Below, in pieces: positions 10,821 to 24,000 of a stretch of 64,000 bases of DNA. The position numbers and the translations under genes were made by a program. Under the pieces are notes generated by a model, which was not told where the DNA came from, ran no database searches, and worked only from the letters and a program-made list of their open reading frames with translations. The stretch covers positions 1 to 64,000 of the forward strand of contig MU400541.1 of NCBI GenBank assembly GCA_022578965.1. The letters are read 5' to 3'. Origin of the DNA: Xylaria sp. FL1777. Lineage: Eukaryota; Ascomycota; Sordariomycetes; Xylariales; Xylariaceae. Positions within the stretch are counted from its first letter, which is position 1; each line of letters begins with the position of its first letter.

Positions 10821-13800
10821 TGTAGCAAGTTATATGTTTATACTTAAAAATTAGCTTAAAATCTATAAATAACTTAATAATAATAGTAAGTTTATTTAGC
10901 TTAATAGCAGCAAGCTTTATATTTTAATAAAACTTTTGCTTAAGCTAGTACTTTAGTTTTATAAAAGCTTTTTATAATATAATGCTACTAAGCTTATTTT
11001 TTACGTTTAAAATTATATAAGTTATGCTAGCAATACGTAATGCTAAAAAAGCACTATTATTAGTTTATATGTTTTATGCTTTTATAAGTAACTAGTTTTA
11101 AGAAAAAAACTTATATTTAAAATATTAATATTTTTTGCTAGCGTTATAAAGCATGTTTTAAACCTTACGTACTTTTGTTTAAAAAGTTTTTATTGCTTTA
11201 GCTTTTTAATGCTAAGCAATAATTTATTAGCGGAAATTTATATAGCTTTGTTTTAATATTTGCTAAAAATAACAAAAAGCAGTATAATATTTATTAATAA
11301 TATATAGCAAAAGTTATACTGCTATATTAGCGTAATAAAACTTAAAAATGCTAGCAAAAAAAGCAAAGTTATTATTATAAAAAGTAAAAAACTTAAATAT
11401 AAAAGTATTATTAAGCAAATAAAAATATAGCAGTAGGTTTTACAACAATATTTTATTAGTAATAAATAGGTTAAGCGTAGTTTTATACTTTAATTAATAC
11501 TATAAAACAAAGAACAAAAATAAAACTATAAAAACAATTATAAAAAAAAATTAAGTGTTATATATTTATGCTAGCTAGTTTTTAATAAATATGCATATTT
11601 AAAAAAAACTAATATAAAAGCTTTATATACAAAATTATATAAACTAATTAATTAATAAACTAATAAACTATAAACAATAAAACTATTATTATAAGTTAAG
11701 ATTTACACTTGCGTTTAATAGTAATATAAGCGGTAATTATAACTGCTTTTGTTTTTACTTTTGTTTTTATTGCTTTTGTTTTTATTACTGTTGTTTTTGC
11801 TGTTTTTATTTATATTGTTTTTGTTTATATTGTTTTTGTTTATGTTGCTTTTATTTTTATTGTAATATTTCTTAAATTAGTTGTTTTAATTTTAGTGCTA
11901 TTACTAGTGCTAGTGCTAAAGCTAAAATTAGTTATACTAATTAACTAAAGCTTAGTTTAAAAATTAAAACATTTATCTAGTTTTTTAACCATTAGTTATA
12001 AGCTTTTGTATTATATAAATAAGGCAATTTTTAGCTTATAATAAAAGCAAGCTTAAATTTTATAACTTTAAGTGTAGTATAATAAAGTGCAATATAATAA
12101 GCTTACTTTATTTTAAGTGCCTTAGACTAAAAACATAGAACAGCAGGTTACGCTTGCTATAAGCTATGACTTACTTCTTTCGGGAGCCAATACAAATGTA
12201 TTTGTAAGTTTAAAGCCTGCGTTTTATGTATTTTAGTTTAAAGCATTCTTGTTAATTTTTAAGCTAAGGTTTACTTTACATACGTATACATACTACTTAT
12301 ACTTATAGATTATTTACTAATAAAACCTAAAAAAAACAATTATAACATTATTTAAAGCTTTTTATAGTAATGCTTATATTTAGCACTAACTTTATAATTA
12401 AAATATTTTATTATGTTATAATATTTTAAGCTTAAACAGTTAAAAGTTAAGCTTTATTTGTTAATTTATTAACTAGTATTATTTTTTTACTTTACTATAA
12501 AACTATAAACTTCTAATAATTCTAGCTTTAGCTTAATTAATAGTTGCTTTTTAAAAAAACTAACAGCTTTAGAACTTTTAAAATTCATTAAAAAACTTAA
12601 TAAACTAAATAAACTAGCTAATAATGCAGTATTAAAGCATTTATTTAGCAACTATATTTAATATTTTATATAATATATCTTGCTGCAATTAAAATATAAC
12701 TAATAGCGCATATTAAAATATAACTTTATACAAGCTATTACTAGTACTATTTTAAATTATTGTTAACTTAATAAATTATATAAGCTTAAGCTTAAAGCTA
12801 AGCAAATTAAGTTAATTTAGCGTATAATATTTTATTATAATAATACTATATTAATAGCTTAAACTAATTATAAAAAAAGCATTATATTATAAACTGTTTT
12901 AGTTATTATACAAAGTATAATAATTCTATAGTTATGCTTATTAAAATAATTAAAACATAATTAGTTCAACTTAATTGCTTAAATTTTTAATACTTATTTA
13001 TTATTAATAATAAATAATATAACAAAAGTTAATTAATACTACATAAATAATTATAAAAATATGTTTTTACTATTTAATAAAATAATACTATATAAGCTAA
13101 ATTAGCTTTAGAACGCTTTATATATATTATTTTTAAGCCTAAATAAACTACTTAAAAATACTTTATTAACTTGCTTTATAACTTCTTATTTAACTAAAAG
13201 ATTACATTTATAGCTATTAATAAGCTTTATATAATTTATTAATAAAAAGATTTCTAAATTATATACCTTAATATATATTATATAAAAGCGTTAGTTTTAC
13301 AAAATATACTATAGTTTAGCTATACTACTATACTAAGCTTAAACGCTTAAAAGTTTATATTGCTTAAAGCTAAATTTTAATAGCAAAATACTTATTTAAA
13401 AAAACTGCAATTTGTTTATACTTTAGTTAATTAGCTTAATATATTTTTTATTATTTATTTTATAAAAAAAAGTACTATTATAAGAAATTACTAGCAATTA
13501 AGTTTTTTAATTAACAAAATATAGCATAATATAGCACACTTAATCCTTAAAACTATTGTTTTTATAAATAGCAAAAAAAAGCTTATTGCTACGCATTATT
13601 TCTTAATAATACAGCTTTAAAAATTAAAGTTTACTTTAATTAAAATAAAGCGCTTTATTTAAAAATATAATATAAATATATATTTTAATAACTAATAGCA
13701 GTTATATAATAAGTTTATAAAGCTAAACTTTTTTTGTTAGATTATGCTTATTATTATAGCTTTTAAAATAGAAATAAATATTTATAATATAACATATATT

Positions 13801-16800
13801 ATTTAGTTTAGCTTTATTGCTTTTAAAAACTTTTTAAACTTATTATAAAAGTTTAGCTAAGCTGTTTAAAATAATATAATACAAAAAACAGCATTTTTTT
13901 TTGCTTTTTACTAATATTTTAATTTACTAAAAGCGCAAAAAGTTAAACCTTTTAAACTAAAGCATAAAAAAAAGCTACCAAAAAACAATTAAAATAATTT
14001 ACACTTTATAATAAACATAAGCAATAATACATTAAAAAGTTTAACGTTTAGCTATATATAATTTGCACTATTAAACTACTAATTAATTATAATTAATAAG
14101 CTTAAAAATAAAAATAGTTTAATAGTTAACTTTAAACTAAAATAGTTTAAGCTAATTAAACTTGCTAAATAAACTAAAGCTAAACTAAAGTTTAAAAACA
14201 AGCTATAAGCTATTTAACTAAGCATATATAAGTTTATAAATATAAAATGCTTTAAAAAATATGCTTTATAGTTTTTATAGTAGCTAAATAATAAAAATAA
14301 TAAAAAGCAAAAAAATATACAATAAAAAATATGCTACAACTTATATTATTATAACCTTGGCTAACTATTAAAATTATTGCTAAAAATATGCTAGCAGTTT
14401 ATATTTTAAAAAAGAACTATTTTTTAGTTTTTATAGCAAAAACTCTAAAAATTTTGCATAAAACACTTTAGAAACTTATATTAATACTTAAACTTTACTA
14501 TTAATAGCATAGCAAAATATTTTATGCTAAAAAAAGTTTAATAATATATTGCTGCTATATTTAATAAAGTAATTAATATAAATACTATATTTTTTTTAGT
14601 TTATAATGCTATAAAAATATTTAAATAAAATAAATAAAAAAAATATAGCTATGTTTTATATGCTAAGCTTTTTATAATATACTAGCATATTTTTAATAAG
14701 TATGCTAAGCATTTTGCAAACAAAGCACAAATTAAAAATGCTACTAAAAACACACTTTATTTAACCCCAAAATCAACACTAAAAATGCAAACAAAGCAGC
14801 AGTTAAATACTTATTAAACGCTTAATATATAGTTAAGCTAGTTAGTTTTATGCTTAATAGTAGCTATAACCCCTGTTTTATTGTTTTTAGTAAAACTAAC
14901 TATAGTTATATCACTTTTAAGTGCTTTTTTTATATATATAAATATATTGCTAGCTATAAATTTACTAATATAATTTAAACTACTAAAGCATAATAAAGAA
15001 TTACTAGCAAATAATAATCCTAAAAAGCTAAAAAAAAAGCAAAAAAAGTAAAACATATATAATACTTTATGCTAATTTATATTTAGCTATAGTTCTTTAG
15101 TTTTTCTTTTTTTTTTTTTTGCTTTTTTATAATTAAAAATATATAGCTGCTATTCTTTATTACTTTTAATAAATAGCTTATTTTTATTAGCTAAACTTAG
15201 TATGTTTTACTATATTAAAACTTTAGTTAGTTAAACAACCTTAGTATTAAACTTATTAATTTTAGTATTAATAAATTATTGCTTTTCTTTTATTAATAAA
15301 TTTAGCACATTAAAAAAATTATATAACGTAGTATAGCTATTAGTGCATTTTTTAGTATTGCTATTAATATATATTTTGCAAGCATATTTAATAATATTTT
15401 AGTTAATAAAAAAAAAAGTATGCTGCTTATTTTAATATGTTTAAAAGAACTGTTTTATACTATTATAAATTAAAGCAATATAAAGGCTTATAATAACTAA
15501 TTAATTAAATATAATAAAAACATTTTGCGTAAAATTTTTGTTATTTTTTATATTAATTATAAAAACATTATTAATATGCTTTAAAGCTAAATTAATAGCT
15601 TTTTACTTACTTTTAGCTATAATATATTAAACAAAGCTTAACTGCAGTATTTATATTGCAAGTTCTAGTTTTATAACATTAAAATAAAATAACTAAGCAA
15701 AATATAATATTTTTAATTTATAATTACTAAACTTTTATTTATAAAAAAAAATAAAAAAATAAAAAATAATTTAACGTAATATTTTATAGTTACTAAGCTA
15801 AATTATTATAGTTATTATAAATAAATATTTTATAATACTTATGTATTAATAATAGCTTTAAAACTTAATATTAATTAATTTGCTTTTGTTTTAAGTATAT
15901 TTTTTTGTTTAACTTGCATATTTTAATTATTAAAACTATAAAGCTGCAATTTTTTGCTTAAATAATATAAGATTTATGCTTTTTAATGCTATTTAAATAT
16001 AATTTAATTAAACTTTATTAAAAAATAATATATTAAATTTAATTAAGTTATAAATTAAAAACGCTAAAATATAAGCATAAAACTTATTATGTAGTAATAA
16101 CAAAGCTTAATAGTATTAAACCTTATTTTTTTTAATATATTGCTTGCAGCTAAAGAATTGCACGTTATGTTTTATAAAAAAATCCTAAAAAGTCCAAAAA
16201 ATTAATTAAATAAAATTTAGCGCAATATAAAAAAAAGCTAATATAAAAAGCATTTATTATTTATAGTTATATATATTACCTGCTTTTATTTAAGCAGCTA
16301 TTATAGCTTAAATAAAAAATATAGTTTTTTAATTTTTATATATTATTGCAAGTTATTTATTATAGTTTTAATAATTTAAAATAGTATAAAATAAAGTATT
16401 ATAAACTTAATATACTTTAGATATTTTTTTTTTGTTTTTATAAATAACGGAGGTTTATAAAATATAATTAACGTTATTTTGCAGTTATGCAATATTTAAA
16501 AATAAAACAAACTTTTCTAAATGTAATAATTTAAATAAAAAACAAACAGCATAAACTAATAAATAATTAATTACTTTATTTATATAAGCTAAAGTTAGCG
16601 TTAAATAAAAAAAAAGCTATTTTTTTTTTAAAAAAAATAATAGTATGCTATTATAACTATATAAATAAGCTAAGTACGTTTAAACTAATAATTATAAAAC
16701 AATTAGTTAAATTTTGCATAATATTTTTACAACTTATGCTAAAATTTTAAATACTATTTTTAAAATTAAAATTATTATATATAAATATAGTATTTAAATT

Positions 16801-19295
16801 ATAAGTAATATGCTTTAAGTTAAGCTATATATTTATTAATTTAAGTATTAAAACATTAATTAATTAGCTGCTATATATATAACTTTGTTTAGCTATTTTA
16901 TTTAGCTATTTTAAAACAAACTTATAGCTAATATATATCCTAAATTAAATAAAAGTATTAATTACTTAAGTTTATATTTTACTATTATAAAAGTAAATAC
17001 TAATAAATTATTATAAAAAATTGCTTATTAAAAATATATATATATTTAATAATAAAGCTATAATTATATATGCTTTAGTAATATAAAAAAACAGCATGTT
17101 AGTTTTAGTTATGTTATAAAATTTATGCCTAGTTTGCTAATTTATAAAAATACTTAAGAAAAAAGCAATAAAACATAAAAATGCGTTTTAGATTTAAAAC
17201 TAAAAAAAACAAAATAACTTTTTGATTTATTATGTATTATAAACATTTTTAACTTAGCAAAGCTTTTTACTAAAGGCTTTAAATGCTTTAAAATTAAATT
17301 TAATAGAAACTAGTTGTTTAAATAAAGTAAAAAGCTTGTTTTAAAATGTAAAAATGTTAGCAATATTACAACCTGTATTGTTTTTTTTAAATTTTATTTA
17401 AATATTAGCTTTTTAAAAACGCTATTAAACTTTAAAGTTTTTTAATATATTAACTATTTTGCGCATTTATAGCTTTAATTAGTTATTAGTTGCAGTTCGT
17501 AATAAAAGCTATTTTTTTAAAAACCAATAAAAATTATAACTTTAATTATAATTGCAATACTAGTACTTTTATATATTTATTATAACCTGTTACTAGTATA
17601 TAAAATCAAATTTTTTATTTAAATTATTGCTTTTATAATTAAAATTATTTTTAAAGTTAAAAGCAATAAAAGTAGTATTAAAAAAGTTAGTTAATTTAAA
17701 TATAAAAAGTAGCATAAATGCTAGTATAGTAAACTATACAAGCAAGCAAAGTAATCGCAAAAAAAACAATAATAAAAAAAACAATATTTCGGTTAAAAAA
17801 TCTATAGTATGCAATACAACAAAAACTAAGCGTTAAAAAAATACAAAAAAAATATAACTATGTGCAAAATATAATAATTAATTAATTAAGTATAACTTTA
17901 AACAGATTTAAAGTTGCTATATAAATAAATTATAGTTTCTTGTTTTTTAAATAAAAATATAAGCAGAAAAATTAACATAGTTGCTTTAAACTAAAATTCT
18001 GAGTTTATGTTAAAAGAGGTAAAAAAGGTTATAATTAGTAAAAAAGTAGTGTAGCTAAAGAGGTATAAACGCAAAAACCATTCTAGTTTAAAGCACTTAA
18101 AATAAAGCTTACTATTAGAAAACTTTACTGATTTTATATTATATTATGTTTTGTATATATATTTTAAATGCTATAGTTTTTATTTTATGTTTTAATATAA
18201 TAAAAAATATATCTTACTTTATTAAGATTTTAAAAAACACCTAAAAAGTACTTAAGAAGTAATTAAAAAGCATTTTATATATGCATAAGCTACTTTTTAT
18301 ACTATAATCTCAAAAAACACCTAGCTAAACCACTTTTGCAACACTTAAAAAAATAGCAAAAATTATTTAGCACTAATAAATAATAGCCTTAATACGCACG
18401 TAACGTTTTTATAAAGTTTTATTTTTGTAATATACTTAAGTATTTATAAAAAAGTAAATATATTAAATAAACTAACACTTTATTATAACTTTAGCTAATT
18501 TTAATATAATAGCTATTAGTGCTATATATAGCTAATATATTTATGTAGTTATAAGCCATTTTTTAACAACGTTTTATAAGAAATTATTTTGCGTAATATT
18601 TGCTAGCTTTATTATAATAAAGTTTATTAAGTTTGTATGCATTATGCTTAAATATAATCTTTATAGTACTACTAAGCAATATATTTTCTATAGTTTATTT
18701 TTAATATTATAGTTAGCATGCTTTTTTTGTATATAGCTTTATAACGTAGCAACTTTATTAAAGCTTTTAATTTAGCTACATAGCTAATAAATAATAGCTA
18801 AATAGCAAAAGTTATTATTGTTTGCTAGTAATATAGTTTAATTGCAAAGTTTTAAACAAATAGCTATGTTATAAAGTATAAATCTTAAAAGAAGTTAATT
18901 TTTAAATATAAAGTATTAATATTATAGCAGCTAGCTAAATAAAAATTATAAAAAGCTATATAAATTTTATAAAACAAATATTTAAATAATATATGCTTTA
19001 AACATTATAAAAAATATATGTTATATAGTAATAAAACTATTAGTTATTTTATAGCGTTATTATTAGTAAAAAAAAGCAAAACTTATTTATATTAAGCATA
19101 ACAAGTTATAAAAGTAGCACTTTAGTAAAACTTTATAACTTTAACTATATAAAAAAAACGCTTGTTTTTAATATGCTTACTAATTTATATTATAGCAAGC
19201 TAATTTTAAAACAAAATAAAAAAAGTTAATACATAAAAAGTTATAGCATTAATATAACTTATTATTTTATTAATATAAGCTTACTTTAAAGAAGT
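10821..19295. other. Mutated repeat DNA without recognisable gene
   Basis: About 8.5 kb with no supported gene and no second copy in the window. A less mutated island at 12,110-12,260 retains CC, TC and GG dinucleotides. A plus-strand stretch near 12,555-12,665 stays open for about 35 leucine- and lysine-rich codons and may be a piece of a gag-like protein, but this is not enough to call. A second island lies at 17,985-18,140. The region was originally continuous with 40,069 onward, before LINE copy 1 inserted. Confidence 0.5.
11725..11870. repeat. T-rich hexamer-like microsatellite
   Basis: An irregular array of TTTTTG and TTTTTATT units, which on the minus strand is a run of CAAAAA-type hexamers. 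One minus-strand frame reads as a Gln/Lys-rich tract broken by several stops. It is most simply low-complexity DNA. Confidence 0.6.
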
Positions 19296-19308
19296 TATTT
19301 AGCTAAAT
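19296..19308. repeat. Left target-site duplication of LINE copy 1
   Basis: TATTTAGCTAAAT here recurs as TATTTAACTAAAT at 40,056-40,068, one G/A difference in 13. A duplication of this length is typical of LINE integration by target-primed reverse transcription. Confidence 0.8.
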
Positions 19309-19976
19309 AAAGACCTTTTTTGAATTTTTTACACTTAATTATAACTTTATAAGTTTAAGCTTAATTATTAAATAATTAAAATTGCTAAAATTAGTGTAGT
19401 AACTTTTATTTACTAAGTAAGTTACACTTTATTTGCAGAGTGCAAATATAATAAAAAACGGAAAAATAGTGTTAAATAACTTATTTATTAAAAATACAAC
19501 TAATGTACTACTAAAACTTATTAACAATATAATTATAACGCAGTAACGTTTTAATAGAAAACATAAAGCTAACAAACTCCCTAGTATATAAAAAATAGTT
19601 AATAAAATTGTAAAACTAGTACTATAGCTATTAATAAAAAAAAAATTAGCAAAAGAAATCTTTCTTTAAAAAAACGCAAAAAAAGCATAAATAGCACATA
19701 CGTTAAAAAAAGCTTAAAAAAACTAGTAAAGCATAAAGCCTAACAATAAAAACAACTTTAATATATTTATAACTTGCTATAACTTAAATACTGCTATAAA
19801 AGCTAACTAAAAAAGCGTTAAAAATACTGTTTAAAAGCTTTTTTAACAAACTTTATTAAACGTAAATACGCTAAAATTCTAAGCATAAATTATAGTTTTA
19901 TAGCTAGCTTGCAACAATAAAGCAATACTATTTAAATAAAACAAAAAAGTGCTAATTAAAGTTAAAAAACAAACTA

Positions 19977-19981
19977 ATAAC
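19977..19981. repeat. Left target-site duplication of element 2 (ATAAC)
   Basis: ATAAC occurs on both sides of element 2 (19,977-19,981 and 27,715-27,719). The empty site is preserved in LINE copy 2 near 55,860 as CTAATAATTTTAAAAAC, so this insertion is proven by comparison. Confidence 0.93.
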
Positions 19982-20497
19982 TGTAATGAACTTATTATAC
20001 ATTAATATGACAGGTTTGCCCTTGAGGTCTTAATTTGCAGGTAATAATAGGATCCTTAACGGTAATTCATTAAGGAGGTTTTTGGAGTACTTTTACTACT
20101 ATGCATTAATAGAAGTCTTAAAAAATTAAAAGTAATAAATATATTAGTGCTTAGCAGTTATAAAAAAATTAATAGCTAAAAAACTAAAACTAAGTAAATA
20201 ACTAAATACAAAAAATGCATGTTTATATAAACAAAAAAAACAGTAGTAATAATTTATAAACATTACTTCTTTTAATAGACTTAATGCTATATTGTTTTAA
20301 ATTTAAAGCTTAATAAACTTAACGCTTAAGTCCGTTAAGTTTAAGGCTTAATAAACTTAACGCTTAAGTTTATCGAGTTTATGCATTAAACTCTTATAAT
20401 AGTTTAAATACATATTTTTTTAATAAATAGAACTTTTTCCGCGTATGCCTTTTTTATACCTAGCTTTTAATTAGCCTAATTAACCCATTTTGTAATA
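19982..20497 (-). repeat. Element 2 left LTR (3' LTR, type B)
   Basis: 516 bp, TGTAATGAAC...TGTAATA on the plus strand, paired with 27,199-27,714. At 20,306-20,392 it holds two direct copies of a roughly 37-bp unit that is itself palindromic (CTTAACGCTTAAG and GTTAAGTTTAAG blocks). The first 255 bp match type A LTRs; the U3 half does not. Confidence 0.94.
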
Positions 20498-20519
20498 TTA
20501 TTTTCTTTTTCCTATAATT
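20498..20519 (-). promoter_or_regulatory. Polypurine tract of element 2
   Basis: On the minus strand AGGAAAAAGAAAATAA precedes the mutated TGTTACG start of the 3' LTR. Its position equals that in element 1. Confidence 0.7.
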
Positions 20520-20597
20520 ATTGTTTTAATAATTCTATATTTCCTCTTTTGTAAGTTTTTTTCTTTTATTTTCTGTTTTTTATTTTTTGCGCTTATT

Positions 20598-21046
20598 ATG
20601 TTTAGTAAGGTTTCTAAGAAACCTCGCTTATTGCGTTTTAAACAAAAAGCTTAACAAAATTTTGCCTTGCTTTTTTTTATTAAACTAAAATTAATTAAAA
20701 TAGCTTTATATTTTTGCTACAATTGTTGTAGCATAAAATGTTTAATATTAAAATTTAACTCTGATTAATGTATTAAATGTGTTGCAGCTAAACAAGCAAA
20801 TTATAACGCTAAAAGTTTATTTTTAAAGCAAATGCAGTAGCTTACTTTTTAGCACAAAAAGCTAAAAAATGAATTAAACTTGCTAATAAAAAAGCATGAA
20901 AAAATAAGTGCAAAAATCTGCTGTTTTAAGCAACAAAAGAAACTATAGCAAAAAAAAATAGCTGCTGCTATAACTTATAGTTTAAATAGTTTAAAAAAGC
21001 TTAAGCAAGTTAAAACAAAGAAGCGCTATATAGCTAAAAAATAAAA
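20598..21046 (+). pseudogene. Antisense zinc-cluster plus coiled-coil frame of element 2
   Basis: A frame from ATG 20,598 runs about 150 codons on the strand opposite gag-pol, with only a handful of stops, nearly all at sites where CAA or CAG fits. Residues 1-20 are basic. Residues 38-65 hold CYNCCSIKC and then CIKC, a paired-cysteine cluster. From residue 75 on there is a lysine/glutamate/glutamine-rich helical stretch (KLKNELNLLIKKHEKISAK) with coiled-coil spacing, ending near 21,046 (KTKKRYIAKK, stop). Such short zinc-cluster and coiled-coil proteins occur in fungal repeats, from general knowledge. Lying antisense next to the 3' LTR recalls the antisense frame of plant Tat/Ogre elements in position only. 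Function unknown. Confidence 0.65.
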
Positions 21047-21090
21047 ATAGCATATTAAAGCAGCATAACAGTTATTAGTTATTTTTCTAA

Positions 21091-24000
21091 AGTTTAATTA
21101 AAACGTACTAAACGTTTTATTTAAAGTTAATCTTTTTTTTTTAGCTTTAGCTAGTTAAAATATTAACAATAAAACTAGTTTACAATTATTTTAGCAGTTT
21201 TTAAATATTTCTTAAGTTCTTAAGTATTATTAACATATAAGTATTTTTTTTATTTAATAAAATACTCTAGGTTATTATTGTTTTAACAGAAATTTAGTAT
21301 ATTTTTAACTTTATAAGTGTTTTAATTTATTTTTATCTTTAGTTGTATTTTAATAAGTGTTCTAATAAATGCTAGTTCTAGTAAAAAAATGTAAAAAATA
21401 AAGTAAATTTACATATTTTTTAGTAATAATAGTTTATAGTTAATAAGTAAAATAATTTCCTTAATTTTAAAAAAGCTAAGTTTTTTAAATTTTAATTTAT
21501 TGCTTAGTTGTTTTGTTTTAATTTAAGAAATATTAATGTTTGCATTTTATTTTTGTTGTAATAAATAAACTTTGTTTTCTTTTTTAAAAGTTAGTTCTTT
21601 AGTTTGTTTTTTGTTATAATATACTAACATCTATTATTATAAAAATTAAAAGCGTAGTTATAGTTTAGCTTATAACGTTTTAATTTTTATTATAATAGTT
21701 TTTACTTAAAGTATTATAGTTAAAATAGCAAGTGTTTCTATTAATGTTTTTTTTTGTTTTTTAATAGTTGCTTGCTGTTTATAAACAGCTTTATGCAAAA
21801 ATATATTTATATCTTTGTTTGTTAATATGTTATATAAGATTTATACTATTAGTAATAGTTTTATTTAATTGTTTTATTAATAGTTAATATAACTTTATAA
21901 ATATTGTTTTAATATTTAGTTTAGTTTTTTTGTTTGTTTATTTGTTTATAAGTAGTAAGCAGTTAAAAACTTTAGTTTAATACTAATAAGTTTAAAAAAG
22001 CTAGTTCTAAATTTAAAAGTAAACAATTTATTTTAGTTTAAAACAATTTTTTTTAGTAGCTTATACTTATTTAAATATTAGCATATAAAAGCGTATGCAA
22101 GTTGTTTAGCTATTATATTTCCTTTAAATAATAAAAAGTAAGCATATTTAGTAAATCTATTAATAATAATTTATATTTTATTATATTATACTTTTATAAC
22201 TAAATTAGTTAATAGAAGTAATATTATAATAAAATCTTAAGCAATAGTATGCTATGCTTGTTTAAATATTTATATAAGTTGTAGTAGTTTATAAAGCTTA
22301 TATTAAGCTATTTTAGCTTTATTACAAATATTGCACTTTTTTATAATAAATTTAACTATGTTTTATAGTTTTAAAAAATTGTACTTTTTTTATAGTTGTT
22401 AAACTATCTTTATTGCTTTTTAGTATTTATATAATAAATGTTTGTAGAATTTCTTAATAAACTTGTTTTATAAAGATTTCAGTAAATAAACCTTATGTTT
22501 ATATATTAGCTTGTTATTTTTTAATTCTTTATATTTTTGTAGTTATGCTAACTTTTTTAAATTATAAGCTTATTATAGCTATATATTTATAAAGTTCTTA
22601 AGTATAATTTTAACTTTTAAGCTTTTATTTCTTTAGAAATATAGCACTTAAATGTTTTTTTTTAGAACTTTAAATCTTTTTTAACTTTGTTAGCTAAGTA
22701 TGTTTGCTTAAATGTTTTTTTTTCTTTTAATGTAGCATATTTTAAAGTTAAATTTAAAAAAAAAAACCATTTAATTTTTATGTTATTTAGTAATTTTTTA
22801 TATAGTTATAAATTTTATTAAGTTTTAATAGTTTAAATAAATCTTAATTAGCTTTATAGTTCTTATAAAAAATAGTTCTTACTTTTTAAATGCTATAATA
22901 ATTGCAAGCAGTTTTTTGTTATATATAAGGTATTATAATGCTATGTTTTGTAGTGCTTTAAAGTAATAAGCTACTAAGTATTATTTTTTGTTGTTTTTTA
23001 GTTGTTTTAAAACTTCTGCAATTATATTGTTTAAAGCGTTTATTTTTAGCTTTTTCTTTTTTTATAAATTAAGTAGTTTAACTACAAGGTTAAAAATAAC
23101 TTTTAGTTTTAATTTTTTAAAAGCTTTTTAAGCTTTCTTTAAAATTAAAAAAAACTTTCTTTTATATTTTTTTCTTGTATACTTTATAAAATAAAATGCT
23201 ATTTTTCTAAAGTTTTAAATTAATATTTAAATATAGTTTAAAAATCTTAATGCTTATTATATATTTATAATAGTAGCTAGGTTAAATATTTTCTAGTTTT
23301 ATACTATATTAATTTTTAACTATTAAATCTATATTTGTTTTAAAGTAATTATAAATCTTAAAAAATTAATTTTTTATATATGCTATATATATTTTTTTGT
23401 GTTAAGTTATAATTCTGCTTATTTAAATGTTTTTAATACTTAAGTTATATGTTTTTTGTGTTTTTTTAGTGTTTTAAAGTAAATTAAGATATTATTTAAG
23501 TAAATAAACATAAACTTATTTAAAAACTTCTGTAAAATCGTTATTATTATATATTAAAAGCTAGCTAGTACATTTTGTAGTTCTTATAGCATAACTATGT
23601 ACTTATATAATTTATATACTGTTTATATAATAGTTTTTTATTTTTTTTTTTTAGCTATTTTAATAGCATAATATTTATTTAAAATATTAACTGCTATAAA
23701 CTATTTTGCTTAACTAATGTTTTTTTTTATAGTTACTAGTAAAATAAAAAAGTATTTATTTACAATAATAATTATATTTAATAGTTAATAGTTAATTATT
23801 ATTTGTTATACTGGTTTTTTTTTTTTATTAATTAGTTGTTTTTTATTTTTTATTTTAAGTACTAGTACTATAAAATATCTAGCAAATAACTAAGATTTTC
23901 TTAGGAATTTTTTTGCTAAATTTTTTTAAATGTATTTTTATAAGGCATTTGTTTTGTTTAAGCTTATATAGTATATTTAATAAAGCTTTAGTTAACATTT

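Noticed and set aside
14838..15056. 72-codon minus-strand frame
   Set aside because: No partner copy, low-complexity Phe/Leu start and no recognisable domain; cannot be told from chance.
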